DNA from: Wyeomyia smithii
Lineage: Eukaryota > Arthropoda > Insecta > Diptera > Culicidae
Direction of reading: 5' to 3'
Length of the DNA: 64,000 bases
Assembly (NCBI RefSeq): GCF_029784165.1
Contig: NC_073694.1
Span: 51,307,674 to 51,371,673 of the forward strand
Shown here one piece after another: positions 1 through 11,917 of this stretch (its first letter is position 1; each line of letters starts with the position of its first letter). The translations under genes were made by a program, and so were the position numbers. The notes below the pieces were generated by a model. That model was not told the DNA's origin, made no database searches, and saw only the letters and a program-made list of their open reading frames with translations.

Positions 1-1020
1 GTTTTTTTAGACATTTTGAGAATGTGCGTTTATGAAACTACCTGTATGTGGTCTATTTTCATGAGATAGAACCAAAGTATCTTCAGCAAAGTTTTTCTAC
101 ATAAAATTACCTAGAACTTTGCTAAAGATTTCACTTTGATTTGGTAAGTAAGAAAATAAATAAAATTATCATCTCACTTTCAGGCAGATTAATCAAGAAT
201 CTATTTGCATCAAAAGTTTTCCCTTGAGATATAAACAAAATTTGTCAAATACACTATAGCATTTAAATGGCATTTTTACACTCAAAAGGATCGTCAACGT
301 TTTTCACATTTTAAACCACTATGCAATGTGCATTTCTGGGCCACTTTTATGTGTAATGAAAAATTAGTTCAAACGGTCATTTTAAAATTCAACGAGGAAA
401 ATGCAAGCTTTAAAATCCTAAGGAACGGAGAAATAATTGAAAAAGATCTCAAGCCGTAAGCAGATATTCATGGTTCTTATTCATTGAACCAAAAATTAAA
501 ATAACAACAAGAAGAAAAAAAAGGAGTATTTTCGATACAACAATGTGTATGTTTGTAAATAATTGGTAAAAAAAACTAGTAATAATAACATAATGGCTTG
601 AGTTTTTTTCAAATTTTAATGCTCTAGACTACCTTTTTTTGACGCGGCATTTGAATTGTATTTAAAACAAGTCGGTTCACACTTATAGTTGGATACTATT
701 TCCAAAATAAACTATACGTAGACAAAAGACAACAAAATAAAGTGTTTGAATCCCTATTATTGAAAATGTTTCATGATTCGATATAAGGTACAATTCGATG
801 TAAAGTACAAATCAAAATTCGAAATGTACCTTATATCGAAGCTTGCCTGTATCATTAAAAAATGGCCTGCCTCTAAAACCCAGGTATAAACTGCACCTTA
901 GTCGTTTGTTCCGTGCAAATTATGTTAGGCTATGTTGAGTTTTATAAATGTTTTCCATTTAACCTGGAACTTGCTTTAATATTTTTTTCGGCCTATAAAA
1001 TTCGCAGAGTTTAGTTGAGT
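1..1020. other. AT-rich non-coding stretch
   Basis: I see no coding region, RNA gene or complete mobile element here apart from the small inverted repeat listed separately. The sequence is A/T-rich with short homopolymers. Confidence 0.5.
777..840. repeat. short foldback inverted repeat
   Basis: Arms of 21 nt at 777-797 and 820-840 are near-perfect reverse complements (TTCGATATAAGGTAC... against ...GTACCTTATATCGAA) around a 22-nt loop. It resembles a MITE core, but no target duplication was found. Confidence 0.6.
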
Positions 1021-1239
1021 TATGAACTTCAAGTGTTGGGGAGGTTACAGAGTCCACTTTGCCAAGCGAGTGATCGAGCAAAACTCAGCTCATGTATTTA
1101 AGAGCGGATGTGCGGAGCATCCGTCGATCTTGCGCTGTTGGGATAACTCTTGAAATCTGCAGGGACGCGAGAAAATAAAACCGCTACTCACGAGACGTGA
1201 AGGCAGGTACTAGAAAAAGAGGTGCGAGTTCGGGCACTC

Positions 1240-1655
1240 ACCTCAGAAATGAATCTCCAGCTTAAAAACCTGGATGAAATCACCGAGGGGTGCAACGTTA
1301 CACAAACCCTCTAGGAGAAGTGCGAGGTCGAGGAGACCACTGAGTCAATCCGCCCCCGAAAGAGTCCAGCGGGGACCCAGGTGGCCGCTTTCCGACTAAC
1401 ATCGACAGAAGCGAACCTGGTTCTGAAAACAGCCAAACTGAAAGTTAGTTAGTCAGTAAGTCGCTTTGTCAAACTACAACAACCGAACGTTTGCTTCAAG
1501 TGCTTTGAGGAAGGGCATAGGACCTGGTCCTGTAAGGGGGCTGACAGAAGTAAATTGTGCTGGCATTGTGGTGGTGCAGGTCACAAAGCAAAAGACTGCG
1601 GGGAACCTCCCTAGTGCCTGTTATGTTCCGGGAAACGGGACTCCAAGCAATCTAT
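1240..1655 (+). pseudogene. LINE gag remnant with CCHC zinc knuckles
   Basis: Translation across two frames shows a helical segment LQLKNLDEITEG followed by two retroviral-type zinc knuckles, CFKCFEEGHRTWSC and CWHCGGAGHKAKDC (about 1490-1605), and the beginning of a third (CLLC). These bind RNA in the ribonucleoprotein of R1/I/Jockey-type LINEs. In-frame stops and frameshifts break the reading frame. The gag text continues directly across the nested LINE: KQS before 1655 and MGGADPRCP after 3992. Confidence 0.7.
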
Positions 1656-2505
1656 CCAATCAGGTAAACGGCTGGGCAGAGTGTACCTGCAGTACAACCC
1701 GTACTAGTTGGCATAAAATAGACCCGTGGTACCAGCCGGGATACGAGTAACCAAGCGAAGATCATGGTAACCAACCCGTGGTGAGACCTTGGTCGTATGC
1801 TGACAGGGGAGGGGAAGGTGGGCTGAACTCCTGCTTTCTGAGCGTCTGTTTCCCAGGTTAGGGGCGGCTCATAACAGTGTCTGACCTGGAGCGGGCGGCT
1901 GAATAAAGAAACGTGCTGTCTCAAATGCTACACCCAAGATGGCAGCCCCATCACGAGACTCGATAGCGTAGTCCTAGTAAGGCAACCTACCTAAACAATT
2001 ACACTACGAACATTCAAGAAAATATAGCTCGGAACAGTTGGCATGGACCTAGGCAACGAAAAACGGACTACGAGTGGAAACTCGGAACCTGGAACTGCAA
2101 GTCGCTAAATTTTGTGGGCGGAGACAGGGTACTGCTCGAGCAGCTAGAACCTCGCAAGATCGGCATCGTGGCTCTGCAGAAGATCTGTCGCAAAGGTGAG
2201 CAGTGGAGTAACCAACGAGCTGGGAACGGGTTTTTGTGTTATTGCCAGAATGCACGATCGCGTGATCAATTGGAAGGTGATCAACGAGAGGATGTCTGTT
2301 GAGGATTATAGGTTGTTTCTTCAACTAAAGTATCACCAACGTGCACTTCCCGCACGAAGGTAGACCTGACGACGAGAAGGAATCGTTCTACGCGCAGTTG
2401 GAGGCAACATACGACGGCAGCTCGTCACGGGACATCAAGATCGTCATCGGGGATATGAACGCCCAGGTAGGTAGGGAAGCGATTATAGACTGGTGATAGG
2501 GCCTC

Positions 2506-2650
2506 ACCAGAGATGCCAGATGTTTTCGAAAAATGTCTGTAATTGCTCGGAAAAAAAATGTGCTCGAAACTGAAAAAAAATCTATCCGTGATTCGAAAAA
2601 ATTTCGCTCGCGTTGTCAAAAGTCTGTAAAAATCTGCACACATTATAAGA
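2506..2650. mobile_element. truncated hAT-type MITE inside LINE X
   Basis: The sequence starting CAGAGATGCCAGATG closely matches the left end of the complete MITE at 39,240 for about 140 bases and interrupts LINE X just after its GDMNAQVGREAI motif. No matching right end or target duplication is visible, so one end appears lost. Confidence 0.6.
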
Positions 2651-3475
2651 TTATTGTCAGCAAGCGATGGTGAGGAAGAAAAGAGCTTGGAAAAATTATC
2701 TAAGTATGGCCACAAGAGAGAACGCGACCAGCCGTGCCACGAAATGAAGTGACCACGCGGAGAAAGAAGCGCCAGCAGAAGGACAGAGATCGCGAAGAGC
2801 TGGGGCAACTGTTTTGGGCTAACGATACACGCAAGTTTTTTGAAAAAGTGAACCAATACCATAGAGGCTACACACCGAGTCCAGATATGTGTAGGGACGT
2901 GGAGGGAAACCTGATCACAAGCGAGCGCGAGGTGGTTGATAGGAGGCAGCAGCTCTTCGATGAGCACCTCAATAACGGAGCAACGGAAGGAGGCAGAAAG
3001 GAAGTTATCCTCGGAGTGCCTACATACGACAGTAGTGTCTCAGTTCGCGATACTAGAAATAAATGCGTCGAAAACCAAGTATATGAGAGGAAGAGGCTCG
3101 AAAGAATATAACACTCGCCTCCCACAGACGGTGATCAAGGGCGGCGACGAACTCAAAGTGGTAGAGGAGTTCGTATATTTGGTATCTCTGGTAACCGCCG
3201 ACAATAACACAAGTAAGGAGGTCCAACAACGTATTCAAGCTGGAAATCGAGCCTACTTTGCCCTTCGCAGGACGCTTCTATCCAGGAGCATACGCCGCCG
3301 CACGAAACTGACGATTTACAAAACCCTTATTAGACCAGTAGTTCTCTATGGACTCAAAACCGTGACGCTGTTCACAGAGGACATACGCGCACTGGCCGTA
3401 TTTGAACGGAAAGTGTTGCGGTCAATATTTGGTGGAGTACAAACCGAAAGCGTAGAGTGGCGTAGGCGTATGAAC

Positions 3476-3859
3476 CAGTGATGCCACATTTTCAACAGTA
3501 CTTTGAAGCCCAAAAAATCATGTCACCTTGATAGAAATTGAAAAAAAAAACCTGTATAAAAATCTGCATACGTATGTACTGGACACAGCCTTCTTGAAAA
3601 AAAAATGCAATATAGCTTGTTTACGCGTAGCATTGAAATATAATGACACCTTCGACACATTTAACAACATTTGAGTTTATGTTTGTTTTTTCAACTATAT
3701 CAGTAAGTTAAATTAACGACCTCAGGAAAACCTAAAAAATCTGTATAAATCTGTATTATTTCCATAAAATCTGTAATCTGTATATGCAGAAAAACATGTA
3801 TGAAAAACATGTTGAAAATCTGTATAAATGCAGATAAATCTGTATATGTGGCATCATTG
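3476..3859. mobile_element. hAT-type MITE with 8-bp target duplication, nested in LINE X
   Basis: The ends are CAGTGATGCCACAT and ATGTGGCATCATTG (inverted), and the 8-bp direct repeat GTATGAAC occurs at 3468-3475 and 3860-3867. The interior is A/T-rich with repeated AATCTGTAT motifs and no coding capacity. The insertion splits the LINE X codons for RRMN and HEL. The 8-bp duplication and CAGnGATG ends are typical of hAT non-autonomous elements. Confidence 0.85.
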
Positions 3860-6078
3860 GTATGAACCACGAGCTGCAGATACTACTTGAAGACCCCAAC
3901 GTGCTAGATGGCTTGACCAGGTTGAAACGGATCTGCGAGTATCGAGTAGCCCAGGACCGAGTAGAATGGAGGAAAGTAGGTAAGCAATCTATGGGAGGCG
4001 CAGACCCGAGGTGCCCAGCCGGTAAAACCAGAAAGGATGACGCAACTGAACCTGAGCCACTGCTTCGCGGCCCAACAGCCACTGAGTCATTGTCGAACAT
4101 CGCCATCGAATCGTATCTCTACCGCATTCCTTTCGGAAACGCTTACTGAGTCGCAGATAAGCCCAGTATGGCGGCCATATGAAGAGCAGGTTCCCGGTTC
4201 AGGAGATTGTGTCAGCTTCAAACAAAGGATACGCGGCTACCAAGGTGAAAGGAATACTGTACTGCAGTTGTTAAACTCCGCCACGTTGGTCTTTCGACAG
4301 GTTCGTTCAGATAGTCGTCCGTAACGATTATACTTGCAGTTTTGAACAACGAAACTATTATACTCTACAGTTTGTATCAATTGTGCATGTAGTTGCTGAG
4401 TAATACGAGTTTGAAGGTCATTTGTCGAGGTAAAATCGGATTTCTCCCCGCCGGGAATGGGTTAAGCTAAATAGTGGGAAAGTCGCTGTACGAATCAGAG
4501 GGGTCAGATCGCTCTGGAAGCTTTGGCAAAGCTCAACTTAGATCAGGCAACGTTAGAACCAAAATTTCATTCAGTAGAAATGGTTTCGATCATCGACGTT
4601 ACGTTCTCCAACCCAGGACTGATCACGAACTGGATGGCTACACCAATACCAATCATCACTCGTTTTGCTATAGTGTACACCACAATGAGAGGCGGCAAGC
4701 AACGGGTAGGACCAACACTTCAACCGGGTGGAAGATATCGCATTTCAATGTCGAGGTAATTCAGAAGGCATAAAAAGAAAGCTCGAGGAAAGAGCCGGAG
4801 GGAGGCAGTAGGCTCCACCTGAGTTCTGACCAATTAGTTGCCACACTATCGCGGGCATATGAGTCCACCATATCTTGGACACACCAGTCTGCGAAAGGAA
4901 AGTCACCAGTATGGTGGTAGACTGACGTGATAATAAACACCCGCAGTGCGTGCCGCCGTGCAAACCGGAGAATACGACGTGCGCAAACCGCTGAATTGTT
5001 ATTCTCAGGCTCCCCCACCACTTACCCTTTTTTTAACTTTGAATTCTATAATACCTTTGCGTGATTTTCTTTTTGCAAAAAAAAGTCCCTCTTATCAATA
5101 AAACTGACCAGAAGGACGCACAACGAAACTTCTCCAGGAAATTATAATTGTGCGATATTTGACAGGAGGAACGAAGCTTGCTATAGAAAAGCAGATAGCG
5201 TGTAAAAGGAAGGGTAAAATCACATTACACACAAGCACGGATGAAATTATAATAATAACCATGCCACTTCTTAATAGTGGTATTGCTAATAATAGAAACG
5301 CGGGATACAGTAGACACCCGGGCATATCTCACAATAGATCAACGATTCTGGTCGCGCAGTGAGGGAATCCGTACAGAACAAAAGTCCCTGGCTTCCGGCT
5401 GTCGAGTCCCACGTCCGACGGTCCAGTATCTCAAGCACAGACCATGGCTGGTCAGCCAACCTGCTGGACATCCAATTCGTGATCGACAACTGGATGCTCC
5501 ACTTCAGCACTCAGCGTAAAAGAAGTGGCGCTAATGCGCAATCGCCACGCTTGACGTGAGGAATGTATTCCCTGCCTGCTTGGACTGCATAACTGTCGCG
5601 CTTAGGAGCATCCATGTACCGGTGTCGTTGTACAAGATTTTGGAAAATTATCTCCGGAATCGAGTACCAGTTAACAATACGGAGGAGGGTCAGAAGTGCG
5701 TCCCACTAACCGCAGGAGTACCGCAAGGCTCAACCCTGGGCCGGTGTTATGGAATGTCATGTACGACGGAGTGTTGAAGCTAAAGTTCACTCTATTATCG
5801 GCTTTGCGGAGGTCTTCGGTGAGTCGATCGTAGAGGTCGAGTTGGCGACCGCGCACTGCATACGCAAGGTCGAGAACTTTCATTGCAATGAAAGAGAAGA
5901 ATTTTGGTGTGATGCAATAAAATTAAATTGAATCAAATTCCAAAAATCTCATTTAAGAGGGTTTCCGCATCAGCCGGAGGTATTGTTTTTAATTTTTTTT
6001 TCTCAAAGTGAAAAACGACGCAAAGAAATAATTATATGCATTAATTTTAATAAGAGTTCGAAGATGAGAAATAAGATA

Positions 6079-6245
6079 AAAAAGCAAAGCCTAGGTGCTA
6101 CGTTCCGATTCGGAACTCGACCTTCTGTTTATTATACACAGACTTCGCAGCCAACTGTAAAAGTGTACAGGACAATTGCGGGGCTAGCGCTACGATCCAG
6201 TCTCTCCCGAGCCGAGACTTGAACCAACGACGACTGGCTTACCAA
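6079..6245 (-). mobile_element. tRNA-derived SINE, family B, copy 1
   Basis: On the minus strand a tRNA-like head (anticodon-arm-like AAGCCAGTCG, box B GGTTCAAGTC) is followed by a body containing GATCGTAGCGCTAGCCCCGC and a tail matching the copy at 48.1 kb, ending in CTTTGCTTTTTT. The left part of the head is eroded. This is a Pol III-type SINE, not a functional tRNA gene. Confidence 0.75.
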
Positions 6246-6249
6246 ATGG

Positions 6250-6930
6250 GATAATGGAAAATAAGATAAATATATTTAAAATAAAAAAAAAAAACAAGAA
6301 GATTAACAACCTTGCACGGCAGTTCGTGCTTGATTAGCGTACATGGTTACAAAAAAACTGCTTAGTATAAACACAAAACTACTTCGTTATAAAGACAATT
6401 AAATAACGCTTCATTCCGCCACATTTATTGAGACAATTTCAATGTTGTTTATGCTTTTGTTGCCAAATAAAGGATGGTTGTGTGCAAAACTACAACCGCA
6501 AGCAGGCCCAGAATGGGGAGGGGGGCAAAAGGGGTAAATGGCCTCGGTTACCTCGTATAGATTTTGAAAACGTGATTTTTAACTTTTCCAAAGCAAAATG
6601 CAGACGGCAACGTGGTTTCAAAATTTACTTACTGTAATGTAAAAAAGCAAACGCTACTACTATTTTTCGCCTTGGAATATTTTTAGCAAAAAGACCTCGA
6701 AAATATTTGCCCCGGGCTTGAAGGAACATAGACTTTTCCTTCGCAAATTGTGTAATCAGAAAGTCTCTTTGTTTTGAAAGGGAAGTATGTCCCGTCGGTC
6801 ACAACGCATATTATACTACGAATCTAGTAAATGGCGGCCGTAACAGGACTATTGTTTCATACAAGTCGTGATTCGCCGGGAAAATCGACTTGACCATTTT
6901 ATTTAGCCGCTGCCGCTGCGTCATTGCTTA
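6250..6930. other. non-coding stretch
   Basis: Only short open frames occur here and none is recognisable. No structured repeat was found. Confidence 0.4.
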
Positions 6931-6934
6931 CAGC

Positions 6935-7500
6935 TCCGGGGCCAGTGAACGGAACTGCCACTTCCTGACACGTATGTTCATGTTCACCAGGCACTGTTTC
7001 ACTGTTTGGCCGGTTGTACCGACCTCCCGGCCAAGCGCACACTAGATGTAACCGCTTTTTCCTGGGTCTTCCTCTTAAGCATCCTTTGGTGCTTCTTGTC
7101 GCTCAGAGTCGTGGGCCGTCTGGAACCGGGCTTTCTTTCGCTGCTCTGATTGTTGCTCAATAGTGCCAAGATGTAAAAAGGCGTATCTAGCGTCCACATA
7201 GTTCCGCACATGGCCGTTTTCGGCGTAGAGCACTGTGCAACGGGATACCGTTCTTTGAATGAGTTCATTTTTGAATGGAGTAGCTTACTGTTTTCGCCAT
7301 CATAGTTAGAGATCGACTGATAGATTCATCAAATTTTTTCTGCTGACCCATGGGTTACTATGACTGATGCTGCATGGGTAGTTTCGCCATTTCCTGTGTA
7401 GGTAAACCCATAAAAAATCGGCAATTGTTGTCCATTTTTTTAATGCAAACGTTACTAACTCTTTTGTACGACACCGCAAACCGTAAACAAACAAATTCTA
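6935..7500 (-). mobile_element. DD37E mariner-type transposon remnant, N-terminal part
   Basis: On the minus strand the translation gives the N-terminal helix-turn-helix region of a transposase: a SNNQSSERKPGSRRPTTLSD stretch, then KKHQRMLKRKTQEKAVTSSV and an LAGR.V segment. The near-identical RKPGSGRPTTLSDRKLQRML occurs at 19.4 kb. The 5' flank to about 7500 matches the flank of the copy at 26.2 kb. The catalytic half is missing. Confidence 0.7.
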
Positions 7501-7756
7501 AACTAACAAATGAACCACGCAGGTAAGTTTCGTCACTGAACTCGCTCTCTGCCTACGTTATAGTATACTCGTTTCTGACGCACTACGCGATGTCTGGCTG
7601 AGTATACTACAACGCGGGTGCCGATTCATACAGCACGCAAAATGCAGCGTTGCAATTTCGATGCTCGTCGCTCCAGCCTGTTTCCTATAGGACTCAAATT
7701 GGCCACACTTTCATACACATATAGCAGTAAGAATTCGGCAATGGCATTTATCTATA

Positions 7757-7895
7757 AGGCGACGTCCATTAAGTACGTCACGCAAATTTTGATTGATTAT
7801 TACTCCCCCTCCCCTCCTTGTCACATTTTGTCACACATCCCCCCAGGAGAAGATCGTCACGTCACAGCAACTCTCCTCCCCCAATCAAAAAATGG
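7757..7895. repeat. probable dispersed repeat with pyrimidine-rich core
   Basis: A segment with AAGTACGTCACGCAAA followed by a CTCCCCCTCCCCTCC tract and TGTCACA motifs resembles a dispersed non-coding repeat common in mosquito genomes. That resemblance is from memory. I could not find a second copy in the window. Confidence 0.35.
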
Positions 7896-7924
7896 AACCA
7901 TGAGTATGCTGCCCCAAAGTGCCT

Positions 7925-8047
7925 GCCAACAGGTCTCGAGGTTTGATACTTACTTGAGTTATTCGTTGTAAGTTGCAATCCCGGCTCAGGAGGAGCGTTA
8001 GTGTCAGAAGGATAGTAGCGATAGCCCCGCAATTGTCTTCTACGGTA
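7925..8047 (+). mobile_element. tRNA-derived SINE, family B, copy 2 (partial)
   Basis: The head and body match the 48.1-kb copy: TCTCGAGGTTTGATACT, then GTTAGTGTCAGAAGGATAGTAG and CGATAGCCCCGCAATTGTC. The 3' half is missing after about 8047. Confidence 0.65.
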
Positions 8048-8049
8048 AG

Positions 8050-9078
8050 ATAAGCTAGACTATTTTGTATGAAAATAATTATGTCAATAACCTTTATCCA
8101 ATACTAATAGAAAAAACTTTCTGAAAATAATGCGGTAGCTCTGAAAAGATTCGAAATGGCATCTGGCTCGATGTCCAGCCTCTGAATATCGTCCCGGTTC
8201 CTGAAAAACTCAATCCTTTAGTGTCCAGTGCCGTCTTTAGACGGCCAGCTTCAATCAATACTAAAAATATATTTATAAAGTTTCATAGTGGTTTTTCAAA
8301 GTTCGTCTGATAATTAACTTGGGCACTAGAGGGTCAAGTGGTAATTAACAATTGTTGACTGATTCCCAGAAATCAAAAGTTTTCGTCTTGGATTTCAAAA
8401 TGACGTTTGGAGTTGATTTTCGACCCCTGGAAATTATTCTTTTTCCACAAATACCCGAAATGGATGGTTATCTGCATTCAAAACAAAACTGTACATTTTC
8501 CAACAGTACAATAGTTTACGTCAAAAAATTACAAATTTTCGCATTTGATGGACACGTAGCTAATTTTCCAATCGATCGTTGCAAAAACGAAGGAAATTCG
8601 TAGAAAACTAATTGGGTTATCAGTATTCGAAATTTGACAAAAATTTTTACATGTTCCAATGAATTTTTTTTATTTCAAACTCTTTCTCAGAAACCTGCCG
8701 AAAGACTTAGTTTGACTTCAAAATTTAGAAATGTTCAGGCACTAATTAAAAGACTTGCTTAAACTTGAAATGTGTCGTGCGTGACAAATAAACTGTTTTA
8801 ATTGAGTCCAATACCTACCCAGAGAAGTTATACAATATATAATAGCTCGTAGATATGCCCTTCGAAAAAGCAGATTAATTTAAAATTCGAGATACAATTC
8901 AATAAAACTGTTACAGAATAAGCCTTTTTAAATATATAAGATATGGACATCTATATTTTCTTCGGCGGTAAAGCGGCAGATAAATCTCGAAAAGCTTCGA
9001 ACTTCATCTCTAAGAGTATCTAAGATAATATTTGCTCCTTCTATTAGCCAGTTAAATTTAATAAATATGCACTATTTG
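8050..9078. other. non-coding stretch with a dispersed repeat at 8497-8640
   Basis: No gene is seen. The segment 8497-8640 (around ACAGTACAATAG, AAATTACAAATTTTC, AACGAAGGAAATTC, AAAACTAA) is a diverged match to 55,090-55,235, so it is a dispersed non-coding repeat of unknown type. Confidence 0.45.
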
Positions 9079-9079
9079 T

Positions 9080-9142
9080 CCACCTTTTCACGTTGCTCGA
9101 TCAAGTATCACTGATACTTGATCGAGCAACGTAAAAAGGTGG
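9080..9142. repeat. 31-nt near-perfect palindrome with 1-nt centre
   Basis: The arms 9080-9110 and 9112-9142 are reverse complements with one mismatch and essentially no loop (core CAAGTATCACTGATACTTG). It could extrude as a cruciform. The loop is too short for a normal miRNA precursor. It may be a collapsed foldback transposon or two fused element ends. Confidence 0.75.
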
Positions 9143-9149
9143 AAAGAGT

Positions 9150-10615
9150 TTCGGCGCTTAAATTGCGTCTTGAGATGACTGAAAGAGAACAGCAAGCCGA
9201 AGCGTCACGCAAAGGTGTCATTTTTGTTCACCGAAAAATATCAATGAAAATGTTACATTTGAAGTACGCATGATTATCCTTACTTATAAATTCTGCCTAA
9301 ATCTCCATTTTTTATTCTGGACGAAATGCTGGAAATCGTAATTACAAATCTTAAGTTTGCCCCTCTTTCCAAGTCAACTATTTGCTTTTTGTTTTCTAGC
9401 TTTCTTATTAAAAACCGCAAATTTATCGGCCAGCAAAACGTTTCTTAAGGGTCGTGAATTTCGAAACTTTTAATTTATAAATTTTTCGATGGATAAATAG
9501 CAGAAACCTCTTGTACACTTTAGCAAAGCTATTGATCATATTAATCATACCAATGCCACTTTAAAACTGTAACAAATAAAATAGAACCTGGTTTCTACGG
9601 CACGGTTGACGAAAAAACGAATAAATTATGTACCCCAAGCAAGCAGAATGCTGTTGGAAACTCTATATCAGATGCTTTTGGAATCACGAAGGAGATATAT
9701 ACTCTTTTTATCTGAAAAATATAAGTATCTACTCTTGGAAAACTTTCATCTCATTTTTCGAACATTTATTTCCTTCATTTCCAGATAAACTTAGCGATGA
9801 AAACTGTTTTGAAGAAGACATACCTTTGCCAGTAAATAAGAACCAATAGCTGATAAACAGAGTTTCATTTGAATTCTATAAGCACTGTTCTCTTCGTAGT
9901 GGTAGAGCTCTTTTATTGAATCGACATTAATGAATATAACATCAAATCTGTCTGATAATACTTCTTCGAATAAATATTATCATTAAATGTGTGCAAGTGA
10001 TCTGCTTCAAAACGTGCACCGCAGAAGTACACGGTAGAAATACCGATAAACTTCAAAGTGCGATTAAATTTCCAATCATAACGCGATTTCCTAGAAGTTT
10101 AACACCTATCAACGAATTGTAAGCTTACCGTACGAGCCAGCTCTCTTCTTCTGAATGTTCACTTCCAACGTTTTTTTGTGTTCAAATTTCAGTACCTACA
10201 TTCAATCCAAACAGCAGCGGAAAAACTCCCCTTCGGTGCACTTTTCTCCGTCGACTATCTTCCGTGTTTTATTTACACTATTTCCCTGCTGGGAGTACAA
10301 ACCAGGTAGCACTCTTGCTTGTATCTTTACACTCCACGAACGATGGATAGTAGCGAAAAAATCTCACTCCTCGCACCTGCCGAATCACACTTCAATCGCA
10401 GCCCGCATTTCCACTACAGTGAAATTTGAATTCTTACTTTCACTTCTTTCCACCAGCCAGAAAAATATTCAACTTATTAATTCTGTGTAGCTTCTGTGAA
10501 TTTGAATCATTAGCACCCCAACTGGAGCAATACAAACTCTGGTTTCCGCGAAACGCCATCCAACCGAACAAAATAACCGCGATGATGTTTACCTTTTCTT
10601 CAATATTTCTCCACT
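9150..10615. other. non-coding stretch
   Basis: Short unrecognised open frames only. No repeat pair or known motif was found. Confidence 0.4.
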
Positions 10616-10619
10616 CAAC

Positions 10620-11320
10620 CGCGGGAACAGAAAAAAACGGCATGTACGCGTACCCGCGTACCAAACACCGTGAAATCCTCGTTCGCACTCCAGAAAACAC
10701 AAAACAAAAATACCTACAGGCCAGGCAAGATTGTCGAAGCGAGCCGAATAAGCCGTTTAACCCGCGTTTTCCCGGGGCACAAGAGAGCACACTGGTCCAC
10801 TCGCGGTCACGTTCAACAAACGAATGCCGCCAACCGGTTTTGGCACGCTATCGATGGTGATGGTGTTGACGATGATGGAGGAGCCGCATGGTGCCCGGTT
10901 TCAAGCGCATCAATCGTCGGGGTCCATCTCCACTTGGCACCTTCACTAGCTGTACTGATGCAGACAGTGGCAACAGACTCCGTGAAGCTTTCCACACCCC
11001 GAAGCAGCGGTTCGGTTTTCCCGAACCAACTCCAATACAGACGCAGCGACCGACTGTGAGCGAGGCTGGGAAAACGTGTGCGCTCGGAAAAATCAGCTGA
11101 GTCGACGGCACGGATCGGCCGTCATGTGTTGTTGTTTTCAAAACAGAGCCACCCAATCTGAAGCTACAGGTTGCATGCAGACCGGAGCCGGTCTGGGTGC
11201 ACACAGTGAGAGGATTTTGAGAGCGGCGCGAGAGAGGACGACTTCCTGGAACGTAGTACAATGTTACAACGAGCGTAGATTTTAGACGGTGCTGTGGCCA
11301 AGGTTTGACGTTCAAACATA
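10620..11320. other. GC-richer, CpG-containing block
   Basis: Base composition rises clearly above the surroundings, with many CG dinucleotides and overlapping open frames on both strands, the longest about 155 codons on the minus strand. None of the translations resembles a known protein; they are low-complexity (for example a terminal His run). The block could be a promoter or 5' exon of a gene extending outside, or simply a GC-rich patch. Confidence 0.3.
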
Positions 11321-11382
11321 ACTTCGAATGGGGTCCTAAAGTTTCAAACGGTTGTCTGATTTTTATATATCAGCTGGTGCAA

Positions 11383-11603
11383 TTTTCTGAGCAAAACGTG
11401 ATTTTTAAAAAATGTTTATCATTTTCCTTTGATTTTTAAATGAAGGAAAAAAATTTGCTCGAAATGCCTTAAACGACAGTTCTTTTATATACCGTACATG
11501 GGCGAAACGTCATCTAAGACCTTTCGAACAGTTTTTTTACTCTTCATTTCAAAATCGAGGGAAACGATGAACGTTTTTTAAAAATCACGTTTTGCTCAGA
11601 AAA
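11383..11603. repeat. foldback element, about 60-bp arms
   Basis: Inverted arms begin TTTTCTGAGCAAAACGTGAT and end with its complement ATCACGTTTTGCTCAGAAAA. Similarity continues inward through AAAAAATG and TTGATTTTTAAATGAAG. The arrangement is MITE-like, with no protein. Confidence 0.75.
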
Positions 11604-11627
11604 CGCGGGTTTTTCAAATGATTTTCT

Positions 11628-11917
11628 CAGTCTCCCACAGTAGGTTTCAACTTGGCTCTTCAATTTTCAAGTTCTATATTTCTAGAGTAATGTCTTCTGA
11701 ATTCAAAGATGCTGAAGGATTTATTCTAGCATGCACAGAATTAGATAAAAACGAGTTTGAATTCACTAAAGTACGACTTCTTATGAAAACTTGATTTTCT
11801 CCAAATCTGTGCATGTTAGAAAAAATCTTTCACCATCTTTGGATTCAGGAGACGTCACTCTAAAAATATAGAGCTTGAAAATTGAAGAGCTAAGTTGAAA
11901 CCTAACGTGGGAGACTG
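11628..11917. repeat. foldback element, about 125-bp arms
   Basis: Left arm CAGTCTCCCAC...GGTTTCAACTTGGCTCTTCA pairs with right arm ...TTGAAACCTAACGTGGGAGACTG. Complementarity extends through ATTTTCAAG and CAAAGATG to GCATGCACAGA. A third, diverged partial copy of the right arm runs to about 12,065 (GGATTTAGGAG...). It is directly next to the preceding foldback. Confidence 0.75.

Larger units (their letters stand above)
1656..3981 (+). mobile_element. LINE family X (RTE-like), copy A, inserted in the R1-like LINE
   Basis: The 11-bp direct repeat AAGCAATCTAT at 1645-1655 and 3982-3992 flanks this block, and the R1-like gag reads across it. Inside are an apurinic-type endonuclease start (GTWNCKSLN, then ALQKICR), the GDMNAQVGRE motif near 2450-2480, and an RT C-terminal and thumb region at about 3040-3475 and 3860-3975 (TKYMRGRG, KVVEEFVYL, RRTKLTIYKTLIRPVVLYG, VEWRRRMN). 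The middle of the element, including the RT catalytic block, is missing. It shares its start and 3' end with the copy at 45.2 kb. The RTE-like label comes from endonuclease/RT style and simple repeat-like 3' ends. Confidence 0.75.
1040..5935 (+). mobile_element. R1-like LINE, copy 1, broken and nested
   Basis: This is a non-LTR retrotransposon with an R1-type layout. A gag remnant lies at about 1240-1655; ORF2 resumes after the nested LINE at 3993, with endonuclease pieces at about 4490-4770 and reverse-transcriptase pieces at about 5390-5930. The same sequence blocks recur in the copy at 22.6-25.3 kb, which fixes the order: gag, then an ORF2 beginning TQLNL.H, then an SRNG...SIMDVTFS-type endonuclease, then an RT with GVPQGS. 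Stops and frameshifts are frequent. A 300-bp stretch near 5030-5340 has no LINE counterpart and may be another insertion. It is certainly inactive. The R1 assignment rests on gag zinc knuckles and ORF2 style. Confidence 0.75.

Noticed and set aside
9080..9142. miRNA precursor
   Set aside because: The loop is one base and the arms are almost perfect, unlike a normal pre-miRNA.
10848..11315. 155-codon minus-strand open frame
   Set aside because: Overlapping frames on both strands in GC-richer DNA, with low-complexity translation and no recognisable domain.
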